DNA of 64,000 nucleotides. It comes from Halomonas halodenitrificans DSM 735. GTDB taxonomy: Bacteria > Pseudomonadota > Gammaproteobacteria > Pseudomonadales > Halomonadaceae. The stretch lies in NCBI RefSeq assembly GCF_000620045.1, contig NZ_JHVH01000015.1, positions 1-64,000 on the forward strand, in the 5' to 3' direction. This document shows, in pieces, positions 15,707-27,223 of this stretch (the first letter of the stretch is position 1; each line of letters opens with the position of its first letter). Under the pieces are notes generated by a model, which worked only from the letters and a program-made list of their open reading frames with translations, made no database searches and was not told where the DNA came from. The translations under genes and the position numbers were made by a program.

Positions 15707-16906
15707 TCATTCGCTTTCCCGCACAGTTGATGATGTTGGTGTGTCGGTCGAGATAATGTTGCTGTTTGGTTTGCCGTCGTCGGGAATCAGGGACCGCCAG
15801 GCCAGCCCCGGCAGGCCTGCCGGCCGTTGTGGGCTGCCATCGGCCAGGGTCGCCGACTCATCCTCGGCGACGCGAAAGCGGATCACCCCGATGCGCTGCC
15901 CGCCCTCGGTCATCACGTCGATGCGCCAGCGTCCTGCCGGCGTATCGGGGAAGTTCTGCTTATGGCTCCAGGCGCGATAGCCTGCCTCGCGTCCCCCATC
16001 GATCACCAGCGGGATGCGGTCGACCTCCTCACCGTCGTGGCGCCACACATGGTAGACCTCTTCGCGCAGCCCGCGTGGCGCATGAATCGCCGTATAGGCG
16101 AAGAGCCCCTGGTGATTCAGTGCGTCGGGCGTGAGGCGCCGTTCGCCTCTGGGTTCCCGTGCGGCCACATCGAAGCTCGGCGAGAGCGCCGTGGCGGTGA
16201 TCCACAGACTGGCCGGTGGCACCCAGATGCGTCCCAGCCAGGCGGCGCCGGCCAGGGGCAGCAACAGAGTGAGCGCCATCAACCAGCGTCGCCCACGTTG
16301 ATTGGCGGTAAGGTGGAGCAGGCTCGGTAGACTGAACAACAACATGGCGGTGATGGCCAGCAGGAGGCTCTGGTAGGTCGTCAGATGGAGCAGTGTCGGC
16401 AGGGTGACCAGCACGACCAGGAAGACGCACTGGGCGTGAAAGGCGAAGTAGAGCCAGCGCAGGCGCTCGGCCACTCGATAGTAGAGCGGGTCGATGATGG
16501 AGAACAGCGCCATGCCGATCACCAGCAGGGTGAACAGAGCCTGTCCGCTGCTCCAGACCGTGGTCGCCAGCAGGAAGGGAAGACAGAAGAACAGCGTTTC
16601 CTGGTGGATCATCTGGGCAATGAACTGAGGGGCTCCCTGTGCCAGTGTGGGGTAGCGGCGCCGTGCCAGGAGTCGCCCGATCACACTCTCGAAGAGCAGC
16701 AACAGCCAGGCGGCCAGCATCCCCAGCGCCAGCAGCGCGCCGAGCCACTGTTGGCGCTCCGCCAGGAAGAAACTGCCGAGTCCCGCGGCGAAAGCCGCGG
16801 GGGGCCATAGCCAGCTCCATGGGCGGAGTCGTCGCACCAGCCCCTCGGCATGGGCCTGCAGGCGGGTGATATGGCTGGGGGGTGGCGTACTGTTCGGAGA
16901 GGGCAT
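15707..16906 (-). CDS. Membrane protein with DUF5924-like helices and DUF2914 tail
   Basis: This 399-residue inner-membrane protein has seven to eight hydrophobic helices over residues 30-230. A C-terminal soluble domain follows (YHVWRHDGEEVDRIPLVIDGG, then WRIDVMTEGGQRIGVIRF) that matches the DUF2914 pattern. The function is unknown; the tail probably lies on the periplasmic side and may bind a ligand (inference). The ribosome site is weak. It is divergent from fadBA across 223 bp. Confidence 0.75.
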   Translation of the reverse strand: MPSPNSTPPPSHITRLQAHAEGLVRRLRPWSWLWPPAAFAAGLGSFFLAERQQWLGALLALGMLAAWLLLLFESVIGRLLARRRYPTLAQGAPQFIAQMIHQETLFFCLPFLLATTVWSSGQALFTLLVIGMALFSIIDPLYYRVAERLRWLYFAFHAQCVFLVVLVTLPTLLHLTTYQSLLLAITAMLLFSLPSLLHLTANQRGRRWLMALTLLLPLAGAAWLGRIWVPPASLWITATALSPSFDVAAREPRGERRLTPDALNHQGLFAYTAIHAPRGLREEVYHVWRHDGEEVDRIPLVIDGGREAGYRAWSHKQNFPDTPAGRWRIDVMTEGGQRIGVIRFRVAEDESATLADGSPQRPAGLPGLAWRSLIPDDGKPNSNIISTDTPTSSTVRESE

Positions 16907-17094
16907 TCGCGTATCTGCTGGGCTGACCGATTCGATAAGCCAGTTATCCTAGCAGTATTGGCCGGCGTTCGACCCCGATGCCACCCATGGCGGAAAGCGT
17001 CGGCAGTGGCATGAGTCATGTTGTCACGCTGGTAACCCGGAACTTCGGGCAAGAGACTTGACGCGAAGGCCAGGCTGAACCAAGCTGTTAGCCA

Positions 17095-17112
17095 TTCAAA
17101 CGGCCGTATGAA
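17095..17112. promoter_or_regulatory. PsrA-like operator upstream of fadBA
   Basis: TTCAAACGGCCGTATGAA is an 18-bp inverted repeat with one mismatched pair. Its core CAAAC-N4-GTATG differs by one base from the PsrA consensus (G/C)AAAC-N2-4-GTTT(G/C). It lies just before the fadB ribosome site, so a bound protein would block transcription of fadBA. PsrA-type repressors release DNA on binding long-chain fatty acids. Confidence 0.6.
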
Positions 17113-17129
17113 ATCGGGAGATTCGTGAA

Positions 17130-19307
17130 ATGATCTATCAGGGCAATGCCATCACGGTAGTGCGAGGCGATGATGATGTCGCCACGCTTACCTTCGATCT
17201 GAAGGATGAGTCGGTCAACACGCTCTCCAGCGCAGTGATCACGGAGCTGGGTGAGGCCATCGAGGCGCTCCGCAACGAGAACGGCGTAGAGGGCCTGCTG
17301 CTGGCCAGCGCCAAGGAAGCCTTTATCGTCGGTGCCGACATTACCGAGTTCCAGGTGATGTTCGGCAAGGGCGCCGACTTCCTGGAATCGATGCTGATGC
17401 AGGTTCACGATATCTTCAATGCCATCGAGGACCTGCCGTTTCCCACCGTGACCGCGATCAACGGGCTGGCGCTGGGGGGTGGCTGCGAGGTGCTGTTGAC
17501 CACCGACTTCCGGGTAATGAGTGAGTCGGCTCAGATTGGCCTGCCGGAGACCCAGCTGGGTATCCTTCCGGGATGGGGGGGATGCGTGCGGCTGCCGCGC
17601 CTGATCGGTGCCGACAATGCCATCGAATGGATCGCCGGTGGCACCCAGAATCGATCAGATGCCGCCCTGAAGATGGGCGCCGTGGATGCCGTCGTGCCGG
17701 CCGAGCAGTTGGAAGCCGCGGCCCGGGATATCCTGGCCCGAGCCATGGCCGGCGAGCTGGACCACCGCGCGCGCCGTGAGGAGAAGCGCCAGCCTCTCAA
17801 GCTGGGCCCCATCGAGCAGATGATGGCCTTCGAGACGGCCAAGGGATTCGTGGCCGGCAAGGCGGGCCCGCATTATCCGGCGCCGGTGGAAGCGATCAAG
17901 GTGATCCAGAAGGGCGCCGGAGAGACGCGTGACCGGGCTCAGGCCATCGAGGCCAAGGCCTTCGTCAAGCTGGCGATGACCGATGTCGCCTTCAACCTTG
18001 TCGGCCTGTTCATGAACGACCAGGTCGTCAAGAAGAAGGGCAGTCACTACGAGAAGCAGGCCTCTCCGGTGACCCAGGCCGCCGTGCTGGGTGCCGGCAT
18101 CATGGGCGGTGGCATCGCCTACCAGAGCGCTTCCAAGGGCACGCCCATCCTGATGAAGGACATCAAGGACGACGCCATCGAGCTGGGCCTCAAGGAGGCG
18201 CGCAAGCTGTTCACCAAGCAGGTCGAGCGTGGCAAGCTCACCTCCGCGAAGATGGCCGAGCGACTCAGCAATATCCGGCCGACCCTCTCCTACGGTGACT
18301 TCGGCAATGTCGACCTGGTGGTCGAGGCGGTCGTCGAGAACCCCAAGGTCAAGGATGCGGTGTTGACCGAGGTGGAAGGCGAGGTCAGCGAAGAGACCGT
18401 ACTGGCCTCCAATACGTCCACGATCTCCATCAACCAGCTGGCGGCCAACCTCAAGCGCCCCGCGAACTTCTGCGGGATGCACTTCTTCAATCCGGTGCAT
18501 CGCATGCCGCTGGTGGAGGTGATTCGCGGTGAGCAGACCAGCGACGCCGCCGTGGCCGCGACCGTGGCCTATGCCCGGGCCATGGGCAAGACGCCGATCG
18601 TGGTCAACGACTGTCCGGGCTTTCTGGTCAACCGCGTGCTCTTCCCCTACTTCGGCGGCTTCAGCCTGCTGATGGAGCAGGGCGCCGACTTCCACCGGGT
18701 CGACAAGGTCATGGAGAAGTTCGGCTGGCCCATGGGACCTGCCTACCTGCTCGACGTGGTGGGCATGGATACCGCGGTTCACGCCGGCGAGGTAATGGCC
18801 AGGGGCTTCCCCGAGCGCATGGGCAGCCTGGGTGGCGAGGGCGAAAAGAGCGCCATTCAGCTGATGTACGAGAATCAGCGCCTGGGGCAGAAGAACGCCA
18901 AGGGTTTCTACGCCTACGAGGAAGACCGCAAGGGCAAGCCCAGGAAGGTGCGTGACGAGGCCGCCATCGAGCTGGTCAAGGGCGTGGCCAAGGAGAGTCG
19001 TGAGTTCAGCGACGAGGACATCATCGCCCGGATGATGGTGCCGCTGTGCCTGGAAGCCGTGCGCTGCCTGGAGGATGACATCGTCGGCAGCCCGGCCGAG
19101 GCCGATATGGCGCTGATCTACGGCATCGGCTTCCCGCTCTTCCGCGGGGGGGCGCTGCGCTATATCGATGCCATGGGAGCCGAGGCCTTCGTCGCTCAAG
19201 CCGATGAGCTGGCCGAGGAACTGGGTGCCCTCTACGCACCCACCGACAAGCTTCGCGAGATGGCCGCCGCCGGCGAGCGCTTCTATCCCACACCGGCCCA
19301 GGCCTGA
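17130..19307 (+). CDS. fadB: Fatty-acid oxidation complex alpha subunit
   Basis: This 725-residue bifunctional enzyme works in the aerobic beta-oxidation cycle. The N-terminal crotonase domain (enoyl-CoA hydratase/isomerase) shows [22 protein letters not shown] and [15 protein letters not shown] with the catalytic glutamates. The C-terminal 3-hydroxyacyl-CoA dehydrogenase has the NAD motif [13 protein letters not shown], then SNTSTISI and [17 protein letters not shown] with the catalytic histidine. Length is near E. coli FadB (729). GGGAG precedes the ATG. It is followed 27 bp later by fadA, forming the alpha2-beta2 complex. Confidence 0.97.
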   Translation: MIYQGNAITVVRGDDDVATLTFDLKDESVNTLSSAVITELGEAIEALRNENGVEGLLLASAKEAFIVGADITEFQVMFGKGADFLESMLMQVHDIFNAIEDLPFPTVTAINGLALGGGCEVLLTTDFRVMSESAQIGLPETQLGILPGWGGCVRLPRLIGADNAIEWIAGGTQNRSDAALKMGAVDAVVPAEQLEAAARDILARAMAGELDHRARREEKRQPLKLGPIEQMMAFETAKGFVAGKAGPHYPAPVEAIKVIQKGAGETRDRAQAIEAKAFVKLAMTDVAFNLVGLFMNDQVVKKKGSHYEKQASPVTQAAVLGAGIMGGGIAYQSASKGTPILMKDIKDDAIELGLKEARKLFTKQVERGKLTSAKMAERLSNIRPTLSYGDFGNVDLVVEAVVENPKVKDAVLTEVEGEVSEETVLASNTSTISINQLAANLKRPANFCGMHFFNPVHRMPLVEVIRGEQTSDAAVAATVAYARAMGKTPIVVNDCPGFLVNRVLFPYFGGFSLLMEQGADFHRVDKVMEKFGWPMGPAYLLDVVGMDTAVHAGEVMARGFPERMGSLGGEGEKSAIQLMYENQRLGQKNAKGFYAYEEDRKGKPRKVRDEAAIELVKGVAKESREFSDEDIIARMMVPLCLEAVRCLEDDIVGSPAEADMALIYGIGFPLFRGGALRYIDAMGAEAFVAQADELAEELGALYAPTDKLREMAAAGERFYPTPAQA

Positions 19308-20513
<1,206 letters not shown>

Positions 20514-20540
20514 CGTCAGCATCGACTTGATGCAGGACAC

Positions 20541-20573
20541 AGCGACGGCGCCCTCGGGGGCGCCGTCGCTGTT
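20541..20573 (+). terminator. fadBA terminator
   Basis: A perfect 13-bp stem AGCGACGGCGCCC / GGGCGCCGTCGCT with a TCGG loop (20541-20570) is followed by GTTT. Confidence 0.8.
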
Positions 20574-20588
20574 TCAGGCCGAGGAGAA

Positions 20589-21059
20589 CTACAGCACGCC
20601 CGCCTCGAGCCCGGCGGCCATGGCCATGCCGAGCTCTTTTACCTGGTCAAGGAACTCTTCCTGCCATTCACCGCGCAGTATCAGCGGCTCCTGTACCCAA
20701 CGCCAGCGCAGCCCTGTGGTGATGGATTCAATCGCCTGGCGAGTGCCGGTGCCATCGTGACCTGCACGAATATAAAAGGTAAATGGCATGCCCTGGGTCT
20801 GGTCCAGACAGGGGTAGTAGCACCTGTCGAATACGTCCTTTACCAAGCCTGCCATGTACCCCAGGTTTTCCGTCGTTCCCAGAATGATGGCGTCGGCCGA
20901 CTTGATATCCTCGGGTTGCGTTTCAAGGGGAGCTAGCGACTGTACTTCCACATTTTCTATTGCGGGATCAGAAGCGCCATTGATGACGGCTTCTAACATT
21001 TTCCTGGTGTTCTCGGACGGGGCGTGAGCAATGACGAGAAGTTTCTTTGTGGCAGACAT
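20589..21059 (-). CDS. Flavodoxin-fold NAD(P)H/FMN oxidoreductase-like protein
   Basis: This 156-residue protein begins KKLLVIAHAPSENTRKMLEAV, an FMN-phosphate-binding loop at the first strand. It continues with DAIILGTTENLGYMAGLVKDVFDRC, the second flavin loop of WrbA/FMN-reductase proteins. It probably reduces small electrophiles or quinones; the substrate is unknown. GGAGGCCTCC precedes the ATG. It lies downstream of the BCCT gene on the same strand with a gap of about 110 bp. Confidence 0.8.
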   Translation of the reverse strand: MSATKKLLVIAHAPSENTRKMLEAVINGASDPAIENVEVQSLAPLETQPEDIKSADAIILGTTENLGYMAGLVKDVFDRCYYPCLDQTQGMPFTFYIRAGHDGTGTRQAIESITTGLRWRWVQEPLILRGEWQEEFLDQVKELGMAMAAGLEAGVL

Positions 21060-21170
21060 GGAGGCCTCCGAACGAATTGCCGTATCGCGCCTGAATACCG
21101 TCGGTCGGGTGGAAATGGGGCGTTTGTGGTACCGGAGCCCACCATAAGGCGTATCGAGTCGATAGCATCG

Positions 21171-22694
21171 TCATCTGGACTCCGGAAGGTCAGTGGTCTG
21201 ATGCGTTGTTTCCGGATGAGTATAGGGCTGTCGCAGGGCGATGCTAAGCGCAGGAATAAACGCCAGCAGCAGCAGGCCAAAGGGAAGACCACTGGCGACC
21301 GCCGCCGATTGCAGTGCTCCCAGCCCGCCCGCGCGTAGCAGGAAGGCGGTCACCAGGCCGACGCAAGCGACCCAGAAAAACCGCTGTCGCCAGCTGGGTT
21401 CCTCGCCATTTGACGTTAGTGTCGCGACCACCAGCGCGCCGGAATCCGCCGAGGTGACAAAAAACACCAGCACCACCAGTACGGCCACACCCATGGTCAG
21501 GGTGCTCAACGGCAGGTAATCGAGCAGACGGTACAGGCTGGCGTCGGGTGCGGTGGCCACGATCTCGGCAAAGCCGGCGTCGGCAAACAGCTCAAGAAAC
21601 AAGGCGTTGCTGCCAAACACCGTCATCCACAGGAAATTGAAAGACGTGGGGACCAGCAGCACGCCCAGCAGGTATTCGCGGATGGTGCGGCCCTTCGAAA
21701 CCTGAGCGATGAACATGCCGACAAACGGTGACCAGGAGATCCACCAGCTCCAGTAGAATATCGTCCACTTCGATTGCCAGTTAGTGCCGGTATACGTCTC
21801 GTTCCAGGTCGAAAGCTTGGACAGGTCGTTGATATAGGTACCTAGATGCTCACCCAGGGCCTTGAAGATAAATAGCGGCTCGCCGGCGAACAGCACGAAA
21901 AGCATCAGGCCTGCCGCAATCAGCAGATTAAGCTTGCTGAGCAGACGCACCCCGTTACCCAGCCCGCTGAGTACACTGACCAGCGCCAGGGCGCAGACGC
22001 CACCGATAACGATGAGGTTGAGTCTCAGGTCGGCATCCAGGCCGCTGAGCTCGGCAATGCCGGCGCTGGCCTGACTGGCCCCCAGACCCAAGGAGGTGGT
22101 GATGCCAAAAATAGTACCAATGACGGCGGCCAGATTGGCGAACCAGCCCAGGCGCCGTGCCCTGGCAGGTGACATCAGCTCGCGCAGCGGTGCCTCGAAG
22201 CTGAGCCGATGGCCGGCATTATAGTGAAAGAAGGCCAGCGTCAGCCCAACCAGCGCATAGACGCCCCAGGGGTGCAGCCCCCAGTGCAGGAAGGTCATTT
22301 CCATGGATATCTGTGCGGCCTCGGCATCCGTATCGAGATAGGGCCTGAACGAGGCGAAGTGCTGCAGCGGTTCGGAAACGCTGTAGAACAGCAGGCCAAT
22401 GCCCATGCCGGCGGCAAACAGCATGCCGAACCAGTCGAGCCGGCTGAATTCGGGACGGGCATCCGGCCCGCCCAGACGAATCCGTGCCAGTGGTGTAAAT
22501 AGCAGGTAAAGCGCAAACAGCAGCACGGCATTCATGATAAAGATGAGTAGCCAGCCGGTGGAGCTCGCCAGTGTGCCCTGCAGGCGCGAGAACAGGTCTG
22601 CCGCCGTCTCACCGCGAAGGCCTACGAATGCCAGCAGCAGTGCAATGATGGTGGACGAGATGATGAACAGACTCATCCGCTTGAGCGATTGCAT
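21171..22694 (-). CDS. BCCT-family betaine/choline/carnitine transporter
   Basis: This 507-residue protein has 12 helices. The BCCT signature is clear in TM8: WTIFYWSWWISWSPFVGMFIA, then SKGRTIREY. TM3 carries GMGIGLLFYSVSEP, the glycine-rich motif of Na+-coupled betaine carriers such as BetP. Such carriers import compatible solutes against osmotic stress. The ligand cannot be fixed from sequence by eye. GGAG stands 9 bp upstream of the ATG. It is divergent from the efflux operon across an AT-rich 221-bp region. Confidence 0.92.
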   Translation of the reverse strand: MQSLKRMSLFIISSTIIALLLAFVGLRGETAADLFSRLQGTLASSTGWLLIFIMNAVLLFALYLLFTPLARIRLGGPDARPEFSRLDWFGMLFAAGMGIGLLFYSVSEPLQHFASFRPYLDTDAEAAQISMEMTFLHWGLHPWGVYALVGLTLAFFHYNAGHRLSFEAPLRELMSPARARRLGWFANLAAVIGTIFGITTSLGLGASQASAGIAELSGLDADLRLNLIVIGGVCALALVSVLSGLGNGVRLLSKLNLLIAAGLMLFVLFAGEPLFIFKALGEHLGTYINDLSKLSTWNETYTGTNWQSKWTIFYWSWWISWSPFVGMFIAQVSKGRTIREYLLGVLLVPTSFNFLWMTVFGSNALFLELFADAGFAEIVATAPDASLYRLLDYLPLSTLTMGVAVLVVLVFFVTSADSGALVVATLTSNGEEPSWRQRFFWVACVGLVTAFLLRAGGLGALQSAAVASGLPFGLLLLAFIPALSIALRQPYTHPETTHQTTDLPESR

Positions 22695-22765
22695 GATGAT
22701 GGGCTCCGTTGGCCGATACAGCAGCTAATGATGCGTTGTCAGGCAGGCAGGTGGGGTGGGGCTGG

Positions 22766-22816
22766 TTGCTTAGTTAGCCTGGATAACTATATATAAAATT
22801 GTAACAAGCTTATACT
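22766..22816 (+). promoter_or_regulatory. AT-rich promoter region for the efflux operon
   Basis: The stretch around 22780-22820 is unusually AT-rich. TTGCTT (22766) is followed after 16 bp by TATATA (22788), and a separate TATACT stands at 22811. Either may start the RND operon; the choice is uncertain. Confidence 0.35.
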
Positions 22817-22915
22817 GACAAGTCTTTTTGTGCAGGCATGAGCACCGTAAAACGCGGGGCTGGCACGCCAATGACATGCCTCACCTTCATGCCGTTTCCT
22901 GGGAGTCGATAGACG

Positions 22916-24106
22916 ATGTGCATAAAAACCGGGTCTGCGTCCGGATATTTCACCGGGCTGCGATGTCTGGCTGGCTTGGTGCTGATGGCTCTGGCTCTCG
23001 CCGCCTGCTCCGACTCCGAACAGGCCTTCGAGGTTGGCGAGGCGCAGCCGCCTGCCGTGCTGGTGGCACCCGTGGTCGAACGTTCGATCAGCGCCGGCGA
23101 GTCGAAGGTGGCGCGCACTCGCGCCGTGCACCGGGTGGAACTGCGCGCGCGAGTGTCTGGCCCGCTGGTGACACGTAACTTCGAGGCCGGTGCACAGGTG
23201 GAAAAAGGACAGCTGCTGTTCGCCATCGAGCCCGATCAGTACGAAGCCGATGCGGCAGCGGCGGCGGCCACCGTGGCCGAGGCCGAGGCCAGTCGAGACA
23301 AGGCCAGCCAGTATCTAAGGCGCCTGCAGTCGGTGGCACGCGGCGGGGTGGCGGCGTCCGACCTGGAAACGGCACGCAATGATGTTCAGACCGCCGAAGC
23401 CAGGCTTGCGCAGGCGCGTGCGCGCCAACAGGCGGCTGATCTGCAGCTGAGCTATACCCGGATTCACGCGCCGATTTCCGGCCGCATCAGTGAAGCCGAG
23501 GTTGATACCGGCAACCTGATTGGTCCCGACAGCGGTGTGCTGGTCACTATCGTGCAGCTGGACCCCATCCACGTTGACTTCACCGTCAGTGAGCGTGAAA
23601 CCACGCGTTTCATTCAACAGCATCGCGAGGCAGATGACGCCCAATCCGGCATCGATGACTATCAGCTGCGCTTGCGCCTTTCCGATGACAGCCTCTTTGA
23701 GCAGACCGGCCGGCTGGACTATGTGGCCAGCGAAGTGGATCGCTCGACCGGTACGCTGGCCATGCGTGCGGTGGTGGATAATCCGGATGGCGTGCTGCGC
23801 CCCGGCCAGTTCGTGACGGCACTGATCTCGGACAGCGAGCCCCAGAAGCGCCTGGTAATTCCTCAGGCCGCAGTGCAGCAGGACAAGCAAGGCTACAGCG
23901 TGTTCGTGGTTGACGGCGACGGCGAAGTGTCGCGCCGCGAGGTCAAGCTTGGCGAGCGGCGCAAGGTCGAGTGGATCGTCGAATCGGGCTTGCGCGCTGG
24001 AGAAAACGTGATCTTCCAGGGTCTGCAGAAGGTGCGTCCAGGCATGAGGGTGGACACCGAGCAGGGAGACCCTCGCGCCGGGCTCATCGACGAGTCGGGG
24101 AGCTAA
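22916..24106 (+). CDS. RND efflux periplasmic adaptor (lipoprotein)
   Basis: This 396-residue membrane-fusion protein is of the AcrA/MexE type. The signal peptide ends in the lipobox LALAAC, so the mature protein is anchored by its Cys. The barrel/lipoyl half-motif RARVSGPLVTRNFEAGAQVEKGQLLF (in parts: VSGPLVTRNFEAG, VEKGQLLF) is followed by a long Ala-rich coiled coil and the matching IHAPISGRISEAEVDTGNL. It bridges the pump to the outer-membrane channel. GGGAG precedes the ATG. It is first of three genes with almost no spacing. Confidence 0.93.
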   Translation: MCIKTGSASGYFTGLRCLAGLVLMALALAACSDSEQAFEVGEAQPPAVLVAPVVERSISAGESKVARTRAVHRVELRARVSGPLVTRNFEAGAQVEKGQLLFAIEPDQYEADAAAAAATVAEAEASRDKASQYLRRLQSVARGGVAASDLETARNDVQTAEARLAQARARQQAADLQLSYTRIHAPISGRISEAEVDTGNLIGPDSGVLVTIVQLDPIHVDFTVSERETTRFIQQHREADDAQSGIDDYQLRLRLSDDSLFEQTGRLDYVASEVDRSTGTLAMRAVVDNPDGVLRPGQFVTALISDSEPQKRLVIPQAAVQQDKQGYSVFVVDGDGEVSRREVKLGERRKVEWIVESGLRAGENVIFQGLQKVRPGMRVDTEQGDPRAGLIDESGS

Positions 24107-24109
24107 GCC

Positions 24110-27100
24110 GTGTTCAGTCGTTTCTTCATTCATCGGCCGCGTTTTGCGATCGTCGTTTCCCTGGTCATCGTGCTGGCCGGCCTGCTGGCGTTGACCGGCC
24201 TGCCGGTCAAGCAGTATCCGCAGATCACGCCGCCCGGGGTTCGGGTAATGGCCACCTACCCCGGTGCCAGCGCGGACGTGGTGGAATCCACCGTGGCCAC
24301 GGTCATCGAGGACGTGGTCAACGGTGTCGACGGCATGAGCTACATGTCGTCGACCAGCAGCAACGGCCGCTACGAGCTGAGCATCACCTTCGAGCTGGGT
24401 ACGGACCCGGATATTGCCGCGGTGGATGTGCAAAACCGCGTTTCGCTGGTTCAGGCTCAACTGCCCCAGGCGGTGAATGATCAGGGGCTGTCGGTATTCA
24501 AGGCATCGGTGTCGATCCTGCAGATCTACGCGATCTACTCGCCGGACGAGTCCCACGACGCGCTGTTTCTCTCCAACTATGCCAGTACCAACGTGGTGGA
24601 CAGCCTGTCGCGGGTGCCGGGGGTAGGAGATGTGTTCATCTTCGGTGCCCAGGACTACGGTATGCGCATCTGGATGCAGCCTGATCGCATGGCCGATCTA
24701 GGCGTTATGCCCAACGACATTGCCGGCGCCATTCGCACCCAGAACGTGCAGGCGGCGGCGGGTCAGGTCGGCGCGCCGCCGGCAGCGGACAGTCAGCAGT
24801 ATCAGTACACGGTGCGTGCCCAGGGCCGCCTCGACCAGCCCGAGGAATTCGGCAACATTGCCCTGCGCACGGCTACCGACGGCGGGATCCTGCGCATCAG
24901 CGACGTGGCCGATGTGAAGCTGGGAGCTCAGTCCTACAGCTCCTTTGGCCGCTTCTCCGGCCAGCCGGCGATTCTGATGGCGGTCTTTCAGCAGCCTGAA
25001 GCCAACGCCCTGGATGTCGGCCAGGGCGCCGAGGCCGAGATGGCCGAGGTCGCCAAGCGCTTTCCCGACGGCATGAGTTATGAGCTGGCCTTCGATACCA
25101 CCGACTTCATCGAGGTCAGTCTCAAGGAGCTGGTGGTTACCCTGGCCGTGGCGCTGGTGCTGGTCATCGGGGTGGTGTTCGTGGTCCTGCAGAACCTGCG
25201 CGCCACGCTGATCCCGGCGCTGGCGATTCCGGTATCGTTGATCGGCAGCTTCGCGGTGCTGCTGCTGATCGGCTTCTCGATCAATACGATTACCCTGTTT
25301 GCCTTGATACTGGCCATCGGGGTGGTGGTGGACGACGCCATTCTGGTGCTGGAAAACGTCCAGCGGCACATGGAAGACGGCATGGCGCCGATCGAGTCGG
25401 CACTGCTGACCATGCGCGAGGTGACCGGCGCGGTGGTGGCCTCCACGCTGGTGCTGCTGGCGGTGTTTGTGCCGGTAACGTTCATGCCGGGCATCGCCGG
25501 CCAGCTCTACCAGCAGTTCGCGCTGACCATTTCGATCGCGGTGGCGATCTCGTCGCTGGTCGCGCTGACGTTGAGCCCCGCGCTATGCGCGGTCTTGCTC
25601 AGGCCGCGGCAGAAGGGAGCTTCCCCCAGCCGCGGGTTTCGTTGGTTCAACGCGGGTTTCCAACGGCTGACCGATGTCTATGTGCGTGGCGCAGGGTTCT
25701 TTGCTCGTCGCATCTGGATCACGCTTGGCGTGCTGGTCGCCACCGGCGGCCTGGTGGCCGCGCTGTTCATGAGCGTGCCCACCGGCTTTCTCCCGGAGGA
25801 AGACCAGGGTGCGCTGTTCGTGCAGATTCAGCTGCCCGATGCGGCCTCGCTGGAGCGTACCGACCGCATCATGCGCGAGGTCGACTCACGGGTCGGTGAG
25901 CTGGAGGGCGTGGCCGATGTGATCTCGATTCGTGGCGCCTCGCTTCTGGGCAGCGATGGTCCCAACGTCGCCATGGCCATCGTGCAACTTGATTCCTGGG
26001 ATGAGCGCAGCGATCCAAGACTGTCGGCGTCGGCGCTGACCGAGCGGGTCTCGCAGCGTCTGGCCGATATTGCCGGTGCGACCGTCACCGTGTTTACGCC
26101 GCCGGCCATTCCGGGGCTGGGCGTTGGTGGCGGCTTCGAGTTCACGCTACAGGACTACGCCGGCAACGGCCCCACGGCGTTGGCGCAGACGGCGCGGGGT
26201 CTGCTGCAGCGGGCCAATCAGGACCCGCGCCTGACGCGGGTGTTCACCTCCTATTCGACCGATGTGCCGCAGGTGCGGCTGAACGTCGATCGCGACCAGG
26301 CGCACCTGCTCGACGTGCCGGTCAACGAGATCTTCACCACGCTCCAGGCCCAGCTTGGCTCGCAGATCATCAACGACTTCAACCTGGGCGGCCAGCTGTA
26401 CAAGGTCGTCATGCAGGCCGAGGCGGGCCATCGCGCCGAGCCCCACGATATCAGCCGCCTGTATGTACGCAGCCGTAGCGGTGATATGGTGCCGGTAGCG
26501 GCGCTGGGCGAGGTGGAGGCCGAGCTCGGCCCTGAAAGCCTGGATCGCTACAATCAGTTCCTGTCGGCAACCCTCAACGGTTCGCCGGCGCCGGGCTACA
26601 GTACCGGCCAGGCGCTGGAAGCCATGGAAGAGCTGGCCGCGGAGTATTTGCCGGAAGGCTACGGTTTCGAGTGGTCCGGGGCGTCCTATCAGGAGAAGAC
26701 CAGCGGCAGCGTGGCGCCGGTACTGGCCCTGTCGCTACTGTTCGTGTTCCTGTTCCTGGTGGCTCAGTATGAAAGCTGGGCGATTCCGATTGCGGTGTTG
26801 CTGATCGTGCCGATCACGCTGGTTGGCGCGCTGTTGGGCATTCTGATGGCCGGTACCAGCCTGGGGCTGTATGCCCAGATCGGGCTGATCATGCTGGCCG
26901 GGCTCTCGACCAAGCAGGCGATTCTCATCGTCGAATTTGCCCGTGCTCAGCGCGAAGACGAAGGCCTGACGATTGTCGATGCTGCCGCGACCGCGGCACG
27001 GCTGCGCTTCCGGGCGGTAATGATGACGGCGCTGTCGTTCATGCTCGGCATCTTCCCGCTGTTGGTGGCCACCGGCGCCGGTGCCGGCTCGCGTTTGTCG

Positions 27101-27223
27101 GTGGGCGTGGTGGTGTTCTTCGGCATGGCGGCGGCCACCGTTATCGGTACGCTGCTGGTGCCGGGTTTCTATACCTTGATACAACGCGGGCGCGAACGCG
27201 GTCGCCATTCGGAGGCTTCATGA
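24110..27223 (+). CDS. RND efflux inner-membrane pump (HAE1/AcrB type)
   Basis: This 1037-residue proton-driven trimeric exporter has 12 helices and two large periplasmic loops. The proton relay is intact: the Asp pair in [18 protein letters not shown] (TM4) and Lys in [15 protein letters not shown] (TM10). The N-terminus [13 protein letters not shown] is classic. The start is GTG at 24110, with GGGGAG 7 bp upstream. The substrate range, probably hydrophobic drugs or solvents, cannot be read from sequence. The gene is four bases behind the adaptor. Confidence 0.95.
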   Translation: MFSRFFIHRPRFAIVVSLVIVLAGLLALTGLPVKQYPQITPPGVRVMATYPGASADVVESTVATVIEDVVNGVDGMSYMSSTSSNGRYELSITFELGTDPDIAAVDVQNRVSLVQAQLPQAVNDQGLSVFKASVSILQIYAIYSPDESHDALFLSNYASTNVVDSLSRVPGVGDVFIFGAQDYGMRIWMQPDRMADLGVMPNDIAGAIRTQNVQAAAGQVGAPPAADSQQYQYTVRAQGRLDQPEEFGNIALRTATDGGILRISDVADVKLGAQSYSSFGRFSGQPAILMAVFQQPEANALDVGQGAEAEMAEVAKRFPDGMSYELAFDTTDFIEVSLKELVVTLAVALVLVIGVVFVVLQNLRATLIPALAIPVSLIGSFAVLLLIGFSINTITLFALILAIGVVVDDAILVLENVQRHMEDGMAPIESALLTMREVTGAVVASTLVLLAVFVPVTFMPGIAGQLYQQFALTISIAVAISSLVALTLSPALCAVLLRPRQKGASPSRGFRWFNAGFQRLTDVYVRGAGFFARRIWITLGVLVATGGLVAALFMSVPTGFLPEEDQGALFVQIQLPDAASLERTDRIMREVDSRVGELEGVADVISIRGASLLGSDGPNVAMAIVQLDSWDERSDPRLSASALTERVSQRLADIAGATVTVFTPPAIPGLGVGGGFEFTLQDYAGNGPTALAQTARGLLQRANQDPRLTRVFTSYSTDVPQVRLNVDRDQAHLLDVPVNEIFTTLQAQLGSQIINDFNLGGQLYKVVMQAEAGHRAEPHDISRLYVRSRSGDMVPVAALGEVEAELGPESLDRYNQFLSATLNGSPAPGYSTGQALEAMEELAAEYLPEGYGFEWSGASYQEKTSGSVAPVLALSLLFVFLFLVAQYESWAIPIAVLLIVPITLVGALLGILMAGTSLGLYAQIGLIMLAGLSTKQAILIVEFARAQREDEGLTIVDAAATAARLRFRAVMMTALSFMLGIFPLLVATGAGAGSRLSVGVVVFFGMAAATVIGTLLVPGFYTLIQRGRERGRHSEAS

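Noticed and set aside
20589..22694. Flavodoxin and BCCT genes as a recently acquired island
   Set aside because: Composition differs only slightly, and no mobility genes or flanking repeats were seen.
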